A stretch of DNA of 64,000 nt from the NCBI RefSeq assembly GCF_000004075.3, contig NC_026657.2:32846732-32910731 (forward strand), read 5' to 3'. The number at the start of each line of letters is the position of its first letter. Positions within the stretch are counted from its first letter, which is position 1. Shown here piece after piece: positions 10,697 to 23,146 of the stretch. The DNA is from Cucumis sativus (Eukaryota; Streptophyta; Magnoliopsida; Cucurbitales; Cucurbitaceae). Position numbers and translations under genes: made by a program. Below the pieces are notes generated by a model, which was given only the letters and a program-made list of their open reading frames with translations, did not search any database and had not been told where the DNA came from.

Positions 10697-13369
10697 ATGC
10701 TTCTCTCTCTCCTCCCTCTCTCTTTTCTCCTCCTCCTCCTCCTCTACAAAATCTACAACCGTCTCCGCTTCAACCTTCCTCCAGGGCCACGCCCGCTTCC
10801 GGTCGTCGGTAACCTATACGACGTCAAACCCGTCCGGTTCAGATGCTACACCGATTGGGCCAAGCAGTACGGTCCCATCATATCGGTGTGGTTCGGGTCC
10901 ACGTTGAACGTGGTTGTGTCCAACACCGAGTTAGCCAGGGAGGTTCTGAAGGAGCACGACCAGAGCCTGGCCGACCGCCACCGGAGCAGATCGGCCGCGA
11001 AATTTAGCCGGGACGGGAAGGATTTGATTTGGGCGGATTATGGACCGCATTACGTGAAGGTTAGGAAAGTTTGTACCATCGAACTCTTCTCTCCGAAACG
11101 ACTTGAATCGTTGAGGCCGATTAGAGAAGATGAAGTTTCCGCCATGGTTGAAGATGTTTTCAACAACTGCACTAATCCTGGTAAATTTCTTTAATTATTT
11201 CTTCAGAAATCTTTTTATTAATTTATTTATTTGGACTTTTGAAGGTTGTAGAAATTAGAAGCAAAACAGAATTAAATACATATATATGTGTAATAAGTAG
11301 TAAGTATGATTTAGTTTTGTGTTTTTGTTAAGGAGTAGCTCACCTACCATTGGCCATTTTATAAGGTGTTAGACTCTAATGTTTGGTCAATTTATGTTTG
11401 TAAATACATTTTTACCATTCACATAAAAATATCAAATGACAAGTTATAGTTAAACAAAAAAGTTATAGAATTAGAGAATATATTGTTCTATTTACAATTA
11501 TATATAATGATAATCTTAATCTATATAAAATTAATTTTGGTACCATAAAAGGTGATTAAATTTCTACCAAAAAAAGAGAAGCGTAAAGATGTTTATTATA
11601 AGATAATTAGAAGTTACTTTACTTAAATTATGAAAAATTCAAAGGAGAAAATGTCCAACAAGAAAAATGAGAGAAGTGAATGATTAGGGTCAACTCTCCC
11701 ACTTGAATATTCCACTTCGTATTTTAATTCTATTCTTTTTAATATTTAACTTTTTTTGTTTAATTTATTTAAGATGACTATTATCTTTATTTTCTTCCTT
11801 AAATATATATATAAAAAAATGAAAATTGAAATATAAGGTTCTTAATTGTAAAAATAGGGTGGAAACATATTTTTAAAATAAAATATATAACGAAAAAAAA
11901 GATAATTAAGTTGTTGACTTTGTTGTTAAACAATTTCTTATATAATAATTATTTTGAATTAAGAAAAAATTTCCAGTGCATTAAAAAATTGAATTGATAG
12001 AAGGTATAGTATAAGATTATAAATTGAAAATTTTGATTTTACCATTTTGTTTGACATTTTTTATTTTTGTTAATCAGAGAAGTATGGAAAGAGTTTGAGG
12101 CTTCGGGAATTTCTGGGAGCAGTTTCGTTCAACAACATCACAAGGCTTGCTTTTGGGAAGAGATTTGTGAATTCCGATGGCGTTTTGGACGAACAGGGCT
12201 TGGAATTCAAGGCTATTGTCGCCAATGGCCTCAAGCTCGGCGCCTCCCTTGCCATGGCTGAGCACATTCCTTGGCTCCGTTGGATGTTCCCTCTCGAAGA
12301 AGAAGCTTTCGCCAAGCATGGCGCCCGTCGCGACCGTCTCACTCGAGCTATCATGGATGAGCATACCACAGCTCGTACTTTGAGCGGCAATGTCCAGAAT
12401 CACTTCGTTGATGCTCTCCTCACTCTTAAAGACAAGTACGATCTCAGCGAAGATACTATCATTGGCCTCCTTTGGGTACGTTTTGCTGTTTTCTTTATCT
12501 TTGTAGAGGATTCTTGCGATGGACACTCTTGAACTCGAATTTATTCCATGATTTTCAACTCTCTGAAGTGAATTTCTTAGATGATTTTGATCTCTGTTCT
12601 CAACTTTTTTAAATGAAATTGAAGAGCAATCTTCGATGATTTCTTCAACCAACTCTGTCAAGTGAAATTGAAGAGGAGTGTTAGATGATTTCGATCTCTA
12701 ATTGATGTGAATGTGATGCAGGATATGATCACAGCCGGCATGGACACGACAGCGATTTCAGTGGAATGGGCAATGGCGGAGATCGTAAGAAGCCCTAGAG
12801 TTCAGAAGAAAGTTCAGGAAGAACTAGACAAAGTGATTGGAGTAAAACGAATCATGACAGAGAACGATTTCTCAAATCTTCCATATCTCCAATGCGTCGT
12901 AAAAGAGGCAATGAGATTACATCCACCGACGCCATTGATGCTGCCACACCGATCCAACGCCAACGTCAAGATCGGCGGATACGACATCCCCAAAGGCTCA
13001 AACGTGCACGTGAACGTCTGGGCAGTAGCACGTGACCCAGCAGTATGGAAGAACCCGGAGGAATTCCGGCCGGAGCGATTCCTAGAAGAGGATATTGACA
13101 TGAAAGGACACGATCTCCGACTGCTGCCGTTCGGAGCAGGGCGGAGGGTTTGTCCAGGGGCTCAATTGGGGATCAATTTGGTGACATCGATGTTGGGGCA
13201 TCTACTTCATCACTTTGAATGGACGGTGGGGCCGGAGAAGAAGAAGGAGGAGATAGACATGTCAGAGAGCCCTGGATTGGTGTCATACATGAAGACGCCG
13301 TTGGAGGCTGTGGCGACTCCAAGGCTGAATTCGAAATTGTTGTACAAACGAGTGGCTGTGGACATGTAA
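10697..13369 (+). CDS. Cytochrome P450 CYP98A, p-coumaroyl shikimate/quinate 3'-hydroxylase (C3'H)
   Basis: Three exons: 10697-11180, 12078-12475 and 12722-13369, giving 509 aa, the CYP98A family length. An N-terminal membrane anchor (residues 1-20) leads to the proline hinge [13 protein letters not shown] (27-39). The segment [11 protein letters not shown]-like (here [11 protein letters not shown]) followed by [36 protein letters not shown] is typical of CYP98A. Exon 3 starts with the I-helix [10 protein letters not shown] (295-304). ExxR is KEAMR (E356/R359), followed by PERF, and the haem loop is [11 protein letters not shown] with Cys438. It acts on the ER surface, hydroxylating p-coumaroyl shikimate/quinate at the 3 position for lignin and chlorogenic acid. 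The upstream AC elements fit this role. Alternative: another CYP98A subfamily member acting on other coumaroyl conjugates. An earlier in-frame ATG at 10568 would add residues before the anchor and is unlikely. Confidence 0.95.
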
Positions 13370-14898
13370 GTTGTTGAATTGATCTTCTTCGTTTTGTTTT
13401 GTTAATGTCACTAAAAATGATGAGTTCTTCTTGGTTGGAACGGAACTGAGGTTGAAGATTTGTTTTTGTGTTTATGGAAAAATGATGCTTTCTGTAAATC
13501 AATGTAGGCAACCATGAAAGAAACAACAGATGGTTTCAAATTTCAATGACTATTTCCTCTCTTTTTAGTTTGCAATTTCTGGTCTCTTCTTTTTTCTTAT
13601 ATCTGGAAATAGCAACTAAACATTTACGAAACTATTGAAAACATAAAACCACTTTGGTTGATTATCCAAAAAATTATTTTGAAAAACAAAAACAAAGAGA
13701 ACTATCCAACGTTCACAATTTCTAAAATAAAAAATCTAAAAACAAATCAAACAACCATTTATTGTTTAGAAAATTTGGTATTTTAATGGCCTTTTTGTAT
13801 TGTTTGTTTTTTAAAACCTAAAAATGAAATGAAATTAGGAACCAAACAACGCCTAAATATTAAATATATATATTAAAATATTCATCCCACATGAGATGCT
13901 TAAAGCTTTCTGTAAATTGTTCTATTATTTTCACCTTCAATTTGTTTTATTACTCAAACTTAGTTTATGGGTTATTTAATCATGCAAAGAATGTTATTCA
14001 ATTGTAAAAGTTGCTATTTATTTAGATTATCCTACAAAAATAATATAAGTTCTTCAAAAGCTATTACACTACACTTCCCCATATTTAGAAAACTACATTT
14101 TCTTTGAGTACTTATTCTTTTGTTCTTCTTTAAACTACATAGCTTATTGAAGGACAAGTGGGGAAGCACCTCGTCGATTTTCCCTTTGATGATGAGAATG
14201 CTTCCTAAAAGACTCGATTCTACTGTCTTGGTTGTTTAAATATGATTGTCAATTAGACACACTTTAGAACAAAAGAGAGAAACTTACCAATTAAAGAGGT
14301 TAGAATGAAGGGGAAGAATAGGAAAAGGTTTTAGGGTAGAGATGAAGGACAAGTGAATGAAAAATACTAAAATTTGGGAATGCACTTTTTAATCTTTCTC
14401 CAATGATGGAGCCTCGGGAAAGAGAAAATCCAAATTCTATGATCATAACAATTTAGTAAATTTTCATTCAGCGATTCACAATGTATTTAGAAAGAATGAC
14501 ATAATTGATGTTCGAACAAGGATCCAAATAATTTCACAAAAAGTAACAGAATTTCCACAATTTAGAGTTGAGGGAAAGAGAAGATCAAAGAAATTTCTAC
14601 TTAGCTTTCAACTCATTATCTCAAAGAGATCTCTTCAGTTTTTTCTTCAAATCAATACACAACAAAAGGTAAAATACAAGGTATGAGAACCTGGTGACTT
14701 TATTCAATATGCCCAAATAACATTCTGGGAATGCAAAGAAACGAATAAAATCTCTAGTTGAATCACACCAAAAATTTAAGAAGATAATTACTTAAATAAA
14801 ATTAATAAAAACCCCTTTTAGCTCCAGCAACTGGGGGTGGGTGTGTTCAAGTAGATGGATTTTATTATAACTTACACACAAATGGAGAGAGGAGGGAG
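13370..14898. other. Convergent 3' spacer between CYP98A and VHA-H
   Basis: Holds the 3' UTR of CYP98A (to about 13550) and that of VHA-H (from about 14890 leftward). The rest is AT-rich with no gene or clear repeat recognised. Confidence 0.5.
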
Positions 14899-17800
14899 TT
14901 AAGCCTGTAGAAAGCTAGCATACTTGGCACCAAGAAAGAGCCTTTGAATGCAAAGGAGGGCATATTTGGTAACCTCAGCATTCTCATGATTCATCAATTT
15001 CATCACTCTTTCTTTGGCCTTGAGATCTGTCACTATAACTCTCCCAGCTGGATGGTGTTGAATGAACTGAGAAAGATCAAAACAAGCAACTGCCAAAGCC
15101 CTTGGATCAGTGGAACTATCCAGAATTGTGATTAGGACCCTCAATATCTGCATTAAATAAATAGCTCACCGATTACTTTCACTTTCCATGTAACCAAAAA
15201 AAATTTCATATACTCGTTCTTTATTTAAGTAGGAGTAACATAATAAGCATATTTACTGAGTCCATTTGAGCTTGATAATGGCTTTGTGAAGATTCAGAAA
15301 ATGGCAGGAAAATAAAAGAATCTAGAACGAGAGGGAGAGAGAAAAACCTTCAAGTCGTTCTCTTCAAAGCTTGTAATGTTTTCTCGCCAGAAATTGACAT
15401 CTTTGTGCATAGGAGACCAGTCAAGATGCCCGAGGAGGACTTCTTGCTTATACTTGTCGAAAGAACTTAGTTTCTTGATGTTATCTTTCAGTCCCTCTTC
15501 TAGTTGATTCAAAGCCTCCAAAAGGTCCTATTACATGATGGTGAATACATTTGTAAATACGAAAAAAAGGGGGGAAAGGTCTAAAAGATTTACTTGGTGA
15601 AAAAATGTGTATATGGTAATTTACTATAAATTCAAATAAAAATGAAAATCAGTCTGCCTTGTTGGTGCATAATTCCATATTTGAGAATTGTACATAAAAT
15701 CCAATTTTAGTTGAAAAGAAGTAGGATTGAACCCATTTGTTCATTTTTCCAAAGTGATTGTGAGTTCGTAATGAAGAATACAGTAACCAAATGCAGAATA
15801 GGCAGTCACGCCAGGAAAGAAACTTAGTAGACTTCCGAAGTCAGGATTACGACAGTGGGAAACCTTTTCTATGCTAATTTTGCAAATTTCCTATTTTGCA
15901 GGTTTCACCAATAAAAGGTCGTTGTTATAGATTAAGGGAAGTGGGGAACGAGTGTTGCAGAAAGGTGGACAAAGAATGAAAGTAACTTTAGGAAAGGTAA
16001 TATAGTAATCTCCAGATCCTAAAATGACAAATCTATCTCAGTCCTTCCAATACCCTCTTTTCGGAAACCAAATATCAAATGGAAAACATAATAGGGAAGT
16101 TTATCTTGAAAAAACTTGGGGTCATAGAAGAAAGATCAGTAAACAAAATTATATAGTTGGGAAAAATATAACACAGAAATATTAGAAAAGATGAGTAATG
16201 TCGTTCGTTTCACACTCAGAAGAAATGGTGCATGAGAAGAATGTACGGAGAAAGAAATCCTCAATAGAGCGAAAGGGTACAATTCAGCCATCACAGGTTA
16301 GCTTTCAACTAACAATCAACGTTTTGGAAATAATCTTGAGAAAGACAATAATGTCACTTAAGTGAATTTATTCAATTGTTACATGTTGTAGAAGCAGTGA
16401 GATTATTCAATAATTCATGTAATCGACCATTAAAAAAAGAAAACAAATCAAGAATGGTTTCTTTGATGTCCATCGATGAGGTTGGTGTGTTGACTATTTA
16501 AAAGAAAATAAAAGAAACTTGAGAAGGAAAAATCTTCAACTATTCATACCTCATCACTCCATGCTTGTGATTTCAAACTTTGAACAACTTGTGGTAGTCC
16601 AAGACCCACCATTTGAGCTCCAAATGTCCCCTTGTGGAGTAGGTTCCTCAAGGTCAAAATAATAACTCGGACAACCTAGTAGAAATATCATAAACAAGTT
16701 TCATAAAATTATAAACATTGATGTTAGAACCTGAACTTGGTAAACCAGCCAAAGTAGTCTAAGCGGTTAATCACTTGAAGATATAAAAAACAATGGCAGG
16801 TTGTCCCCGTACTGCAAAGAATGTACGAGGGAGTATGAATAAAAATCGGTTATAGCAAACTAAAATAAAAAGAAAAAGATAAGAAACTTTATTAGAATGG
16901 CCACAATAAGTCAGAGGATCAGAGGATGATTTCACCTTCTCTTTTGTAGAACTCTTGACAACATCGATGAGTCTTGGAAGGGTCCTAGAGGTGGCCAAGA
17001 ATTCAATTGCCGGCTCATAATATGACAAGAGCCAAACACACAGACAAGTTTCGTATAGAAGCTGTAAAAAAAGAGCTGTTAGCTTCAATGTTAAAGTTTG
17101 CTAATAACAATGTTCAAAATTAAATGGAATAATTGATTATTGGAGACAACCTTATAAATGTGAACATAGTATTAAAGAAAATATCAAACAATTAAGAAGA
17201 CGAGTGTTAGTGCCAAGAATTGAATTACCACAATTACCTGAATAGATTGTTGGGTCGATGCAGGAGAAATCAAAGGAATAAGCAATTTCACTCCATCTGT
17301 CTGAACGAAGGAGGATCTGACCTTTGGTTCCTTCAGCAGAGTTGCAAGGCAATTGATCGAAGTCTGTACAGCACGACTAGGATGTGAAGGATTCTTCAGC
17401 TACAAAACATAGACCACTATGTCAGCGTTGTTGAAAATAGAGCTCAATAATAAATTTTCAATAGACTAAATAAAGGGGCCACTAAAAGGGTGTGGATTGC
17501 CTGCATCTGCACTTGTTCCTCACATTTCAAACTTAATTATCAAAGGAGAGAAGTACATTTATGTTTGCATTTAAAAAAAAAAATTCTCTTTTGCCTTTTG
17601 CTGAACTTATCTCACATCCATACCAATTCATCACAAGTGTTAATGGGACAGACTTTTGACATGTTCCAAGCTAAAAAACACGAGATAAAATGGAGACGTC
17701 ATTTCAAAAAAAGTTGAGATGCCAATACTTGCAACACATTAAAATATATATTCTTTTTATTTTAACATTTTAACAATTGACACATCATATTTATATCAAT

Positions 17801-20800
17801 TGACAAAGAATATGCAGGAATGAATAAGACATGTAACAGTAACATCAATGATCTTTCAAGAAAATCTTTGATGCAGTTTATGTTACAGGCGCTCTAGTCT
17901 CTACATCGAAGAGATGGTAAAGAGCTATTGACTATACGAAAGATACCTGTGCACAAAGCCATTTCACCAGTCCATCCAAAACATCATCAATGGTAGTATT
18001 TTTGTTCTTGGAGTTCGAGGAATCATCATTTGCAAAACTTCCATCATGAGTTTTCGGTCTAGCACTATAGTTATGAGAAAAAAATTAAAGCTCACCATAA
18101 TGATTACATCAATCATACATATACACACAACTAATTCCTTCAAATTTGTGGTGGAAAATATTTGCAAATGTGTACCTCACTATCAGCGCAAGTATTTTAC
18201 AGCTCTTCTCCTGTATGAACCAATTTCCTTTCCAAAGCAATCTGAATTCCATAAGAATTTACTTAGTATTATACTTATCCAAATATAATTAGCAGACTGC
18301 TATTTGAATTACATGTAAACAATGGTAAATTTGTAATAATGTGGAGTTCAATTGAAATTTTTATTTAAAAAATGCAACGGTTAGTGTTGTAAGGCACTTT
18401 ATCCTTCATGTCCCAAAATTTTCTTTAAAGAAAATAAACAAGGAGCATTTCTTTCTTCTTTTTTTTTTTTCTTGGGGCCATTGGTTTAGGTAACATCAAC
18501 TGAAACAAAACCCTCCTGAAATGTAAATTATGTGAAGTGAAAATCTGGAAACCAAAGCAGAAATAGAAGACTATTTTGCAGGGTAAGGTTATAACTTATA
18601 AAGATTAAGTGCATAGAAACTTCGTTTGTGTCTTTAACTACTTGAGAATTAATACACTTCCTCCAAGACTCCTTCAAGGGCCTTTTCTTCCATTCCATTT
18701 GTACTGCTGATCCTCAAACAGTCAGGATTAAACTCTCCAGACTGTTATGTTATGTTACTTTATACATATTACATAATGGAAGAATTAAACTTTACGTGAT
18801 CAAGAAACAATGTAACTTATCAGCAAAGAAAGTATTACATTAGATAGAAGTTCAAAAAAAGCAAAAACAAAACAAAACAAAACAAAAAGAAAAATCAGAA
18901 TATCAAGATCATAGAAATGAATGAAACGTATGATTAACTTGCATAAAGCCATGCTTGAGTCTCATACATACCTTAGGAAAGGTTCATAAGCATCTTCACT
19001 TGCAAGAGAAGGATCATGGAACAATCTTGCTCTTTTTGGGTTCGCTGCCAAAGCATTGAACAAATATATCAGTAGGTTTATAATGTTTCCATTTGCATTA
19101 ACTGCAATTATTTGTCCGTAAACACTTTAGTTAAATACTTGAGGGACACTTACACACTTTAGTTAAACATTAAGACTTCTATTGATAAGTACAAATCTCA
19201 AATGGTTCGAGAAACATTTTAAGAAGAAAGTAGCATGAGATCCGATAGTAAACGTATTTTTTATCAGTCTTGCTCTTTCTTTGCATTCCTTCATTTTGTT
19301 TCATTTCTTAAATTTTAAAAAAAAAATTCAAAAAACAAAATTGAAACCACAAATTCTCTAATTAGATACCACAACCTACAAAAAAAACTTGCTAACTTCT
19401 ACTAAAACACTCTTATACCAAGCCCTTCTAATATAATTGGAATATTCTATTTGTTACCTTTCAATTACGACACAATTTTCAGAAAAGCACCTTTTTATAC
19501 ACGTAAAAAATGTCCCAGATATCCCAAACAAAATCATTCACTGCTATTCGTATGAAGTTACCTGTAAGCATTTCATCGATTAATGCTAGAACATATTCCA
19601 CTGTTTCTTCCTTAAATATATCGCGTAAAATGCTAACGAATACCCGAACATATGCTGGACCATCCTACAAAATCAAACTGAACTTAGAGTGTTATGATAT
19701 AATGTAAAGAAAATAGTTCCTGATTCACCATTTTCTCTACAAAGGGTGGGCAAACAAAAATTCATACAATAATCAGAAAATACAAAATAGATGAATTATA
19801 ATCAGACATATATGACGGAAATTTACATCATCCAACAGCTGCGCCCTGTAACTCTCTGGTCTGTTATCATAACGCCTTAACAACTGAAGGCTTGTTCCAC
19901 TGATAAGTTTAGTAGTCATGTATGTCTCCCATGGAATGTCCCTTCTAAGAACCTTTCACAATTAGAAAAAAAATGTTAATGATGTAACTGTTGAACAAAA
20001 TCATCTTTCAGGTAAAATGTTAAAATTCAATTACTGTGAAACAGTTTCATAGGTGGAATATTTTGGTGCAACCACCAGGGAGAGAATTCAAACTCATAAA
20101 TCATATTCAAAAAGAATTTTCATTTTTTTGAAACAATTACACTTATGCAATCATTTGCCCCAAATTTTATCATAAAATTGGAGAAGATAAAATTGATGGG
20201 AAAGAAGGTTGTTATATAATCAAAGGGGTGTGAATCATCCAATAATGGTAACATTGTAGGGCATTTTCATAACTTTTATAAGAAACAGAACTTTTACAAT
20301 CCATGTAAATACCACCAAAAACATAACTTTTCTTTATTTTTTTGGATAAGAAATGATAATATCAAAAACATAATAAAAAAAACAAAAAATTCTGTACGCA
20401 CAATAGTCCCCCCTTGGAGATGTCACATTCAAATCCAGACCTTGAAACAAAAATTACTTGCAAAATTTCAATGGATCACCACATTTGGTGGGTGAATCCA
20501 GGTGAGAAAACTGTCATGATATGCCTGGACTATGGAAAAACATCAATTCAAATCAAATTTACTTATTGGAAGAGTTGCAAAGTTTCATGGTGCTTTTTCG
20601 AAGCATTGTCTATGGTAGAAAAAGCAGCGGAGCATGTAAAGGTTTTCTAGAACCCTGCGAGGAGCAGAAATCTTTTAAAAGCCTTCTATCCATTCCGGTC
20701 TAGTTTTCTTTTTCTTTTTCTCTTTTTTTTGATAAGATATGATTTCATAGATTGAATGAAATATCCAAAGGTACAAATGGGCCCAAGTCATAGGTTATGC

Positions 20801-22096
20801 AGAACATGTTTCCAATTAGCAATAAGAAAAGAAAAGCTATGACTATGTATAGTCGGTATATCGTTGCACCAAAAAATAGTTGAATGAATACTAGTATCAA
20901 TAATGTACATCGTAGTTTTGCATTTATCCTGAAAGATTTTTGCATTTCTTTCATCCCAGATCTTCCACAAACCAGCACTTACAATGCATAACCACAAACG
21001 CTCTTTAGTTGCTTTAAAGGGAGGGCAACATATCAACAGTCGAAGCCAAATCTGAGTACCAGAAGGAATATTGAGCCTGGAAGCTCAAGTTTTTTATCCC
21101 CTACTCAAACCACAAATTCAAAAGGCAGTGTAGAAGGATTTTTAAAATACAAAGACCTCCCTTGGCTCAAATAAATAGAACATCAGTGTTCAATACCACT
21201 CCTAACAAAACCCTTTTGAACCATCGCCCAGCCTGAAGAACCTTATATAAAGAACACATTGATAAAGTGGGATTATTTGTTGTCCGATATCCAGATCCTA
21301 AAGGACAGCAAAAAAGGAGGGGGCAAAAGAGAGAATTTAACTAAATAAGTTATACGGATCTCCCAAGGGGCATCTCAAGATCCCTGTGACAAATATAAGC
21401 TGAATATCATAGGCCTTACTACCTTAAAGAAAAAGAGTTTGTGGCAAAACATTAACACCCCTTTGTGTTTTTTCTTGCATCTCTTTCTTTCATTTCTGGA
21501 AGGAACCGATACTTATCAAAAGAACAAGGACAATGATGATTCACAGGAGAAAATCCCAGATCTTTTAAGAAACTTTATCCCAGTAACAATTCCAGATAAG
21601 TGGATCACCCAATTATAAGCAACAATTCTAAAAAAAAAGTAGAATCAAACTTGCAATTGTTAAGCAAATGAATCTCTTAATACAAACACTTTGATTTCGC
21701 TCCCTTCAATTTCTCGATCAACTTATATTTTCTAACGAACGGCAGTAATATGCTTAAACGAATTGTAATTTCAGATCCTAGAAGAAATTTACAATTACTT
21801 AAAACCCAGAACAAATGAGTAATAAACTATCGTTGGATCATTGACCTAACTGCTCAAACACATAACATTGAATCACGATGAGTGTAGATACATACACTCA
21901 CACCACCCAACTGACAAAGAGGTACAAATAATTCGATAATAAGAAATCATTTCACCCCATCGAAGAAATCACGTTCTTCAGAATACTACTAACAACCATC
22001 CAAAACCACCTCAGAATCAAATCTAAGAAAAAAGAACAAAAAAAAGATCCAATGACCAACCTGCTCAGTGCTAAGCTCGGCCTGGTCAATTGCCAT
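14899..22096 (-). CDS. V-type proton ATPase subunit H
   Basis: Ten coding exons on the minus strand, in gene order: 22061-22096, 19827-19952, 19562-19664, 18972-19044, 17947-18064, 17238-17399, 16936-17061, 16550-16675, 15348-15527 and 14899-15147. All phases agree and give 432 aa. The N-terminus [31 protein letters not shown], the middle [19 protein letters not shown] and [15 protein letters not shown], and the C-terminus ([43 protein letters not shown]) match plant VHA-H throughout. Subunit H is a helical HEAT/armadillo-like V1 subunit that couples V1 to V0 and stops free V1 from hydrolysing ATP. A probable non-coding first exon ends at 22362 with GTAAGT and is joined to the acceptor just before the ATG exon (near 22116). 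A LINE 3' end lies in the large first coding intron. Confidence 0.95.
20703..21060 (-). mobile_element. LINE 3' end inserted in the first coding intron of VHA-H
   Basis: On the minus strand, about 21050-20745 encodes the C-terminal end of a plant L1-type ORF2: [20 protein letters not shown], then NAKIFQDK, and a tail ending [10 protein letters not shown]. This corresponds to the WNIWxERNxRIF block and final NWK motif of these elements. T-rich plus-strand sequence at about 20705-20730 is consistent with the element's poly(A) tail. Only the 3' tip is seen, so this is a 5'-truncated copy in the same orientation as the host gene and removed with the intron. The left part of the same intron (about 20340-20360) has another T-rich ggataaga stretch that may be a further LINE end, but this is weak. 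Confidence 0.7.
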
Positions 22097-22439
22097 CGCA
22101 ACTTCCAGCAACGCTGCAGATCAAAGAAATAGATGAAATCCCCAAAATTGAACTGAAAATTCACTCCAAGAACAAGAAGAAGAGTTTAGGCGTTGTATAG
22201 GAAATAAAAAACAAAAATCGAAGTCCCAAACAACAAAAATGGTTGAAGTAAAAAAGATGGGTAGAAAATGCAGGGAATTTTTAAGAGTGGGAATGGGGAA
22301 GAGAAAAAGGAAATATTCTTATCCCGATTCGAAAAGCAGGAAGGAGAAGTACACAACTTACGATCCTTTCGCAAATTATGATGAAGATGGGAGAGAATCG
22401 AACTGAATTAACTCTTCCTTTTTAATTTCCTACGCGAAT

Positions 22440-23146
22440 TGGAGATTTCTTTTCTTTCTCTTTTTTATTTTGGGTCGATTATAAAACGAATGCTATCTAT
22501 ATGAACCGAGTGGGTTGGGTTGACCCAAATTGAACCCCAACCCCATACATACATCTGCCCATGTCCATGGAGGGTATGAGCGTCTTCTCCGTCCTCGTCT
22601 TTGATCTCGTTCCTCCACCCCTATTTCATTAAATTAAATGGCTCCTACATGAATTTTGCTTCTATTTTATTAATCTTAACATTTTACTTCTCTATCATCT
22701 ATCAAATTTACATAATTATCCTTATTTCTTCTACTTACTAACTTTGGACTATATCATACACTGGCTCCATTAAATCCACACGAGCAATTCCAATCCTCTA
22801 CTTCTCTTCTATTATTCACTTTGTGTTGGATAGTGGAAATAAGAGAGTGAATTTTTATCTAAAACGGCTAAAATACAATATTTTGCTCATTTTATTATGT
22901 TTTAGAATTGCAATTGGAATAAAAGAGTTGGACAAATCTCATATCTTCCCCAAAATTTGGGTCCTTCACCCGCCCAACCCAAACAATATTGGGTGATGGC
23001 CCTATGGGAAGTGGCGGGTACAACGTTCAACTCCAAGACTTGAGAATCGACGAAATTAGCGGTACAATATGAACTTTCCCACTCTCCAATGGTATAAACC
23101 CAACACATAATGAATTTTTCCTCAACATTTCTTCACGAAAGCGGAT
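22440..23146. promoter_or_regulatory. Divergent intergenic region between VHA-H and the kinase/phosphatase gene
   Basis: About 0.7 kb between the VHA-H 5' leader (minus) and the ATG of the kinase/PP2C gene (plus), so both promoters must lie here. I see no strong TATA box for either. A GC-richer island at about 22510-22620 contains gggttgggtt and its near complement. Whether the two genes are co-regulated cannot be told from sequence. Confidence 0.45.

Noticed and set aside
12074-12661. 195-codon minus-strand frame across CYP98A exon 2
   Set aside because: Antisense shadow of the P450 exon; continues into the intron without its own features.
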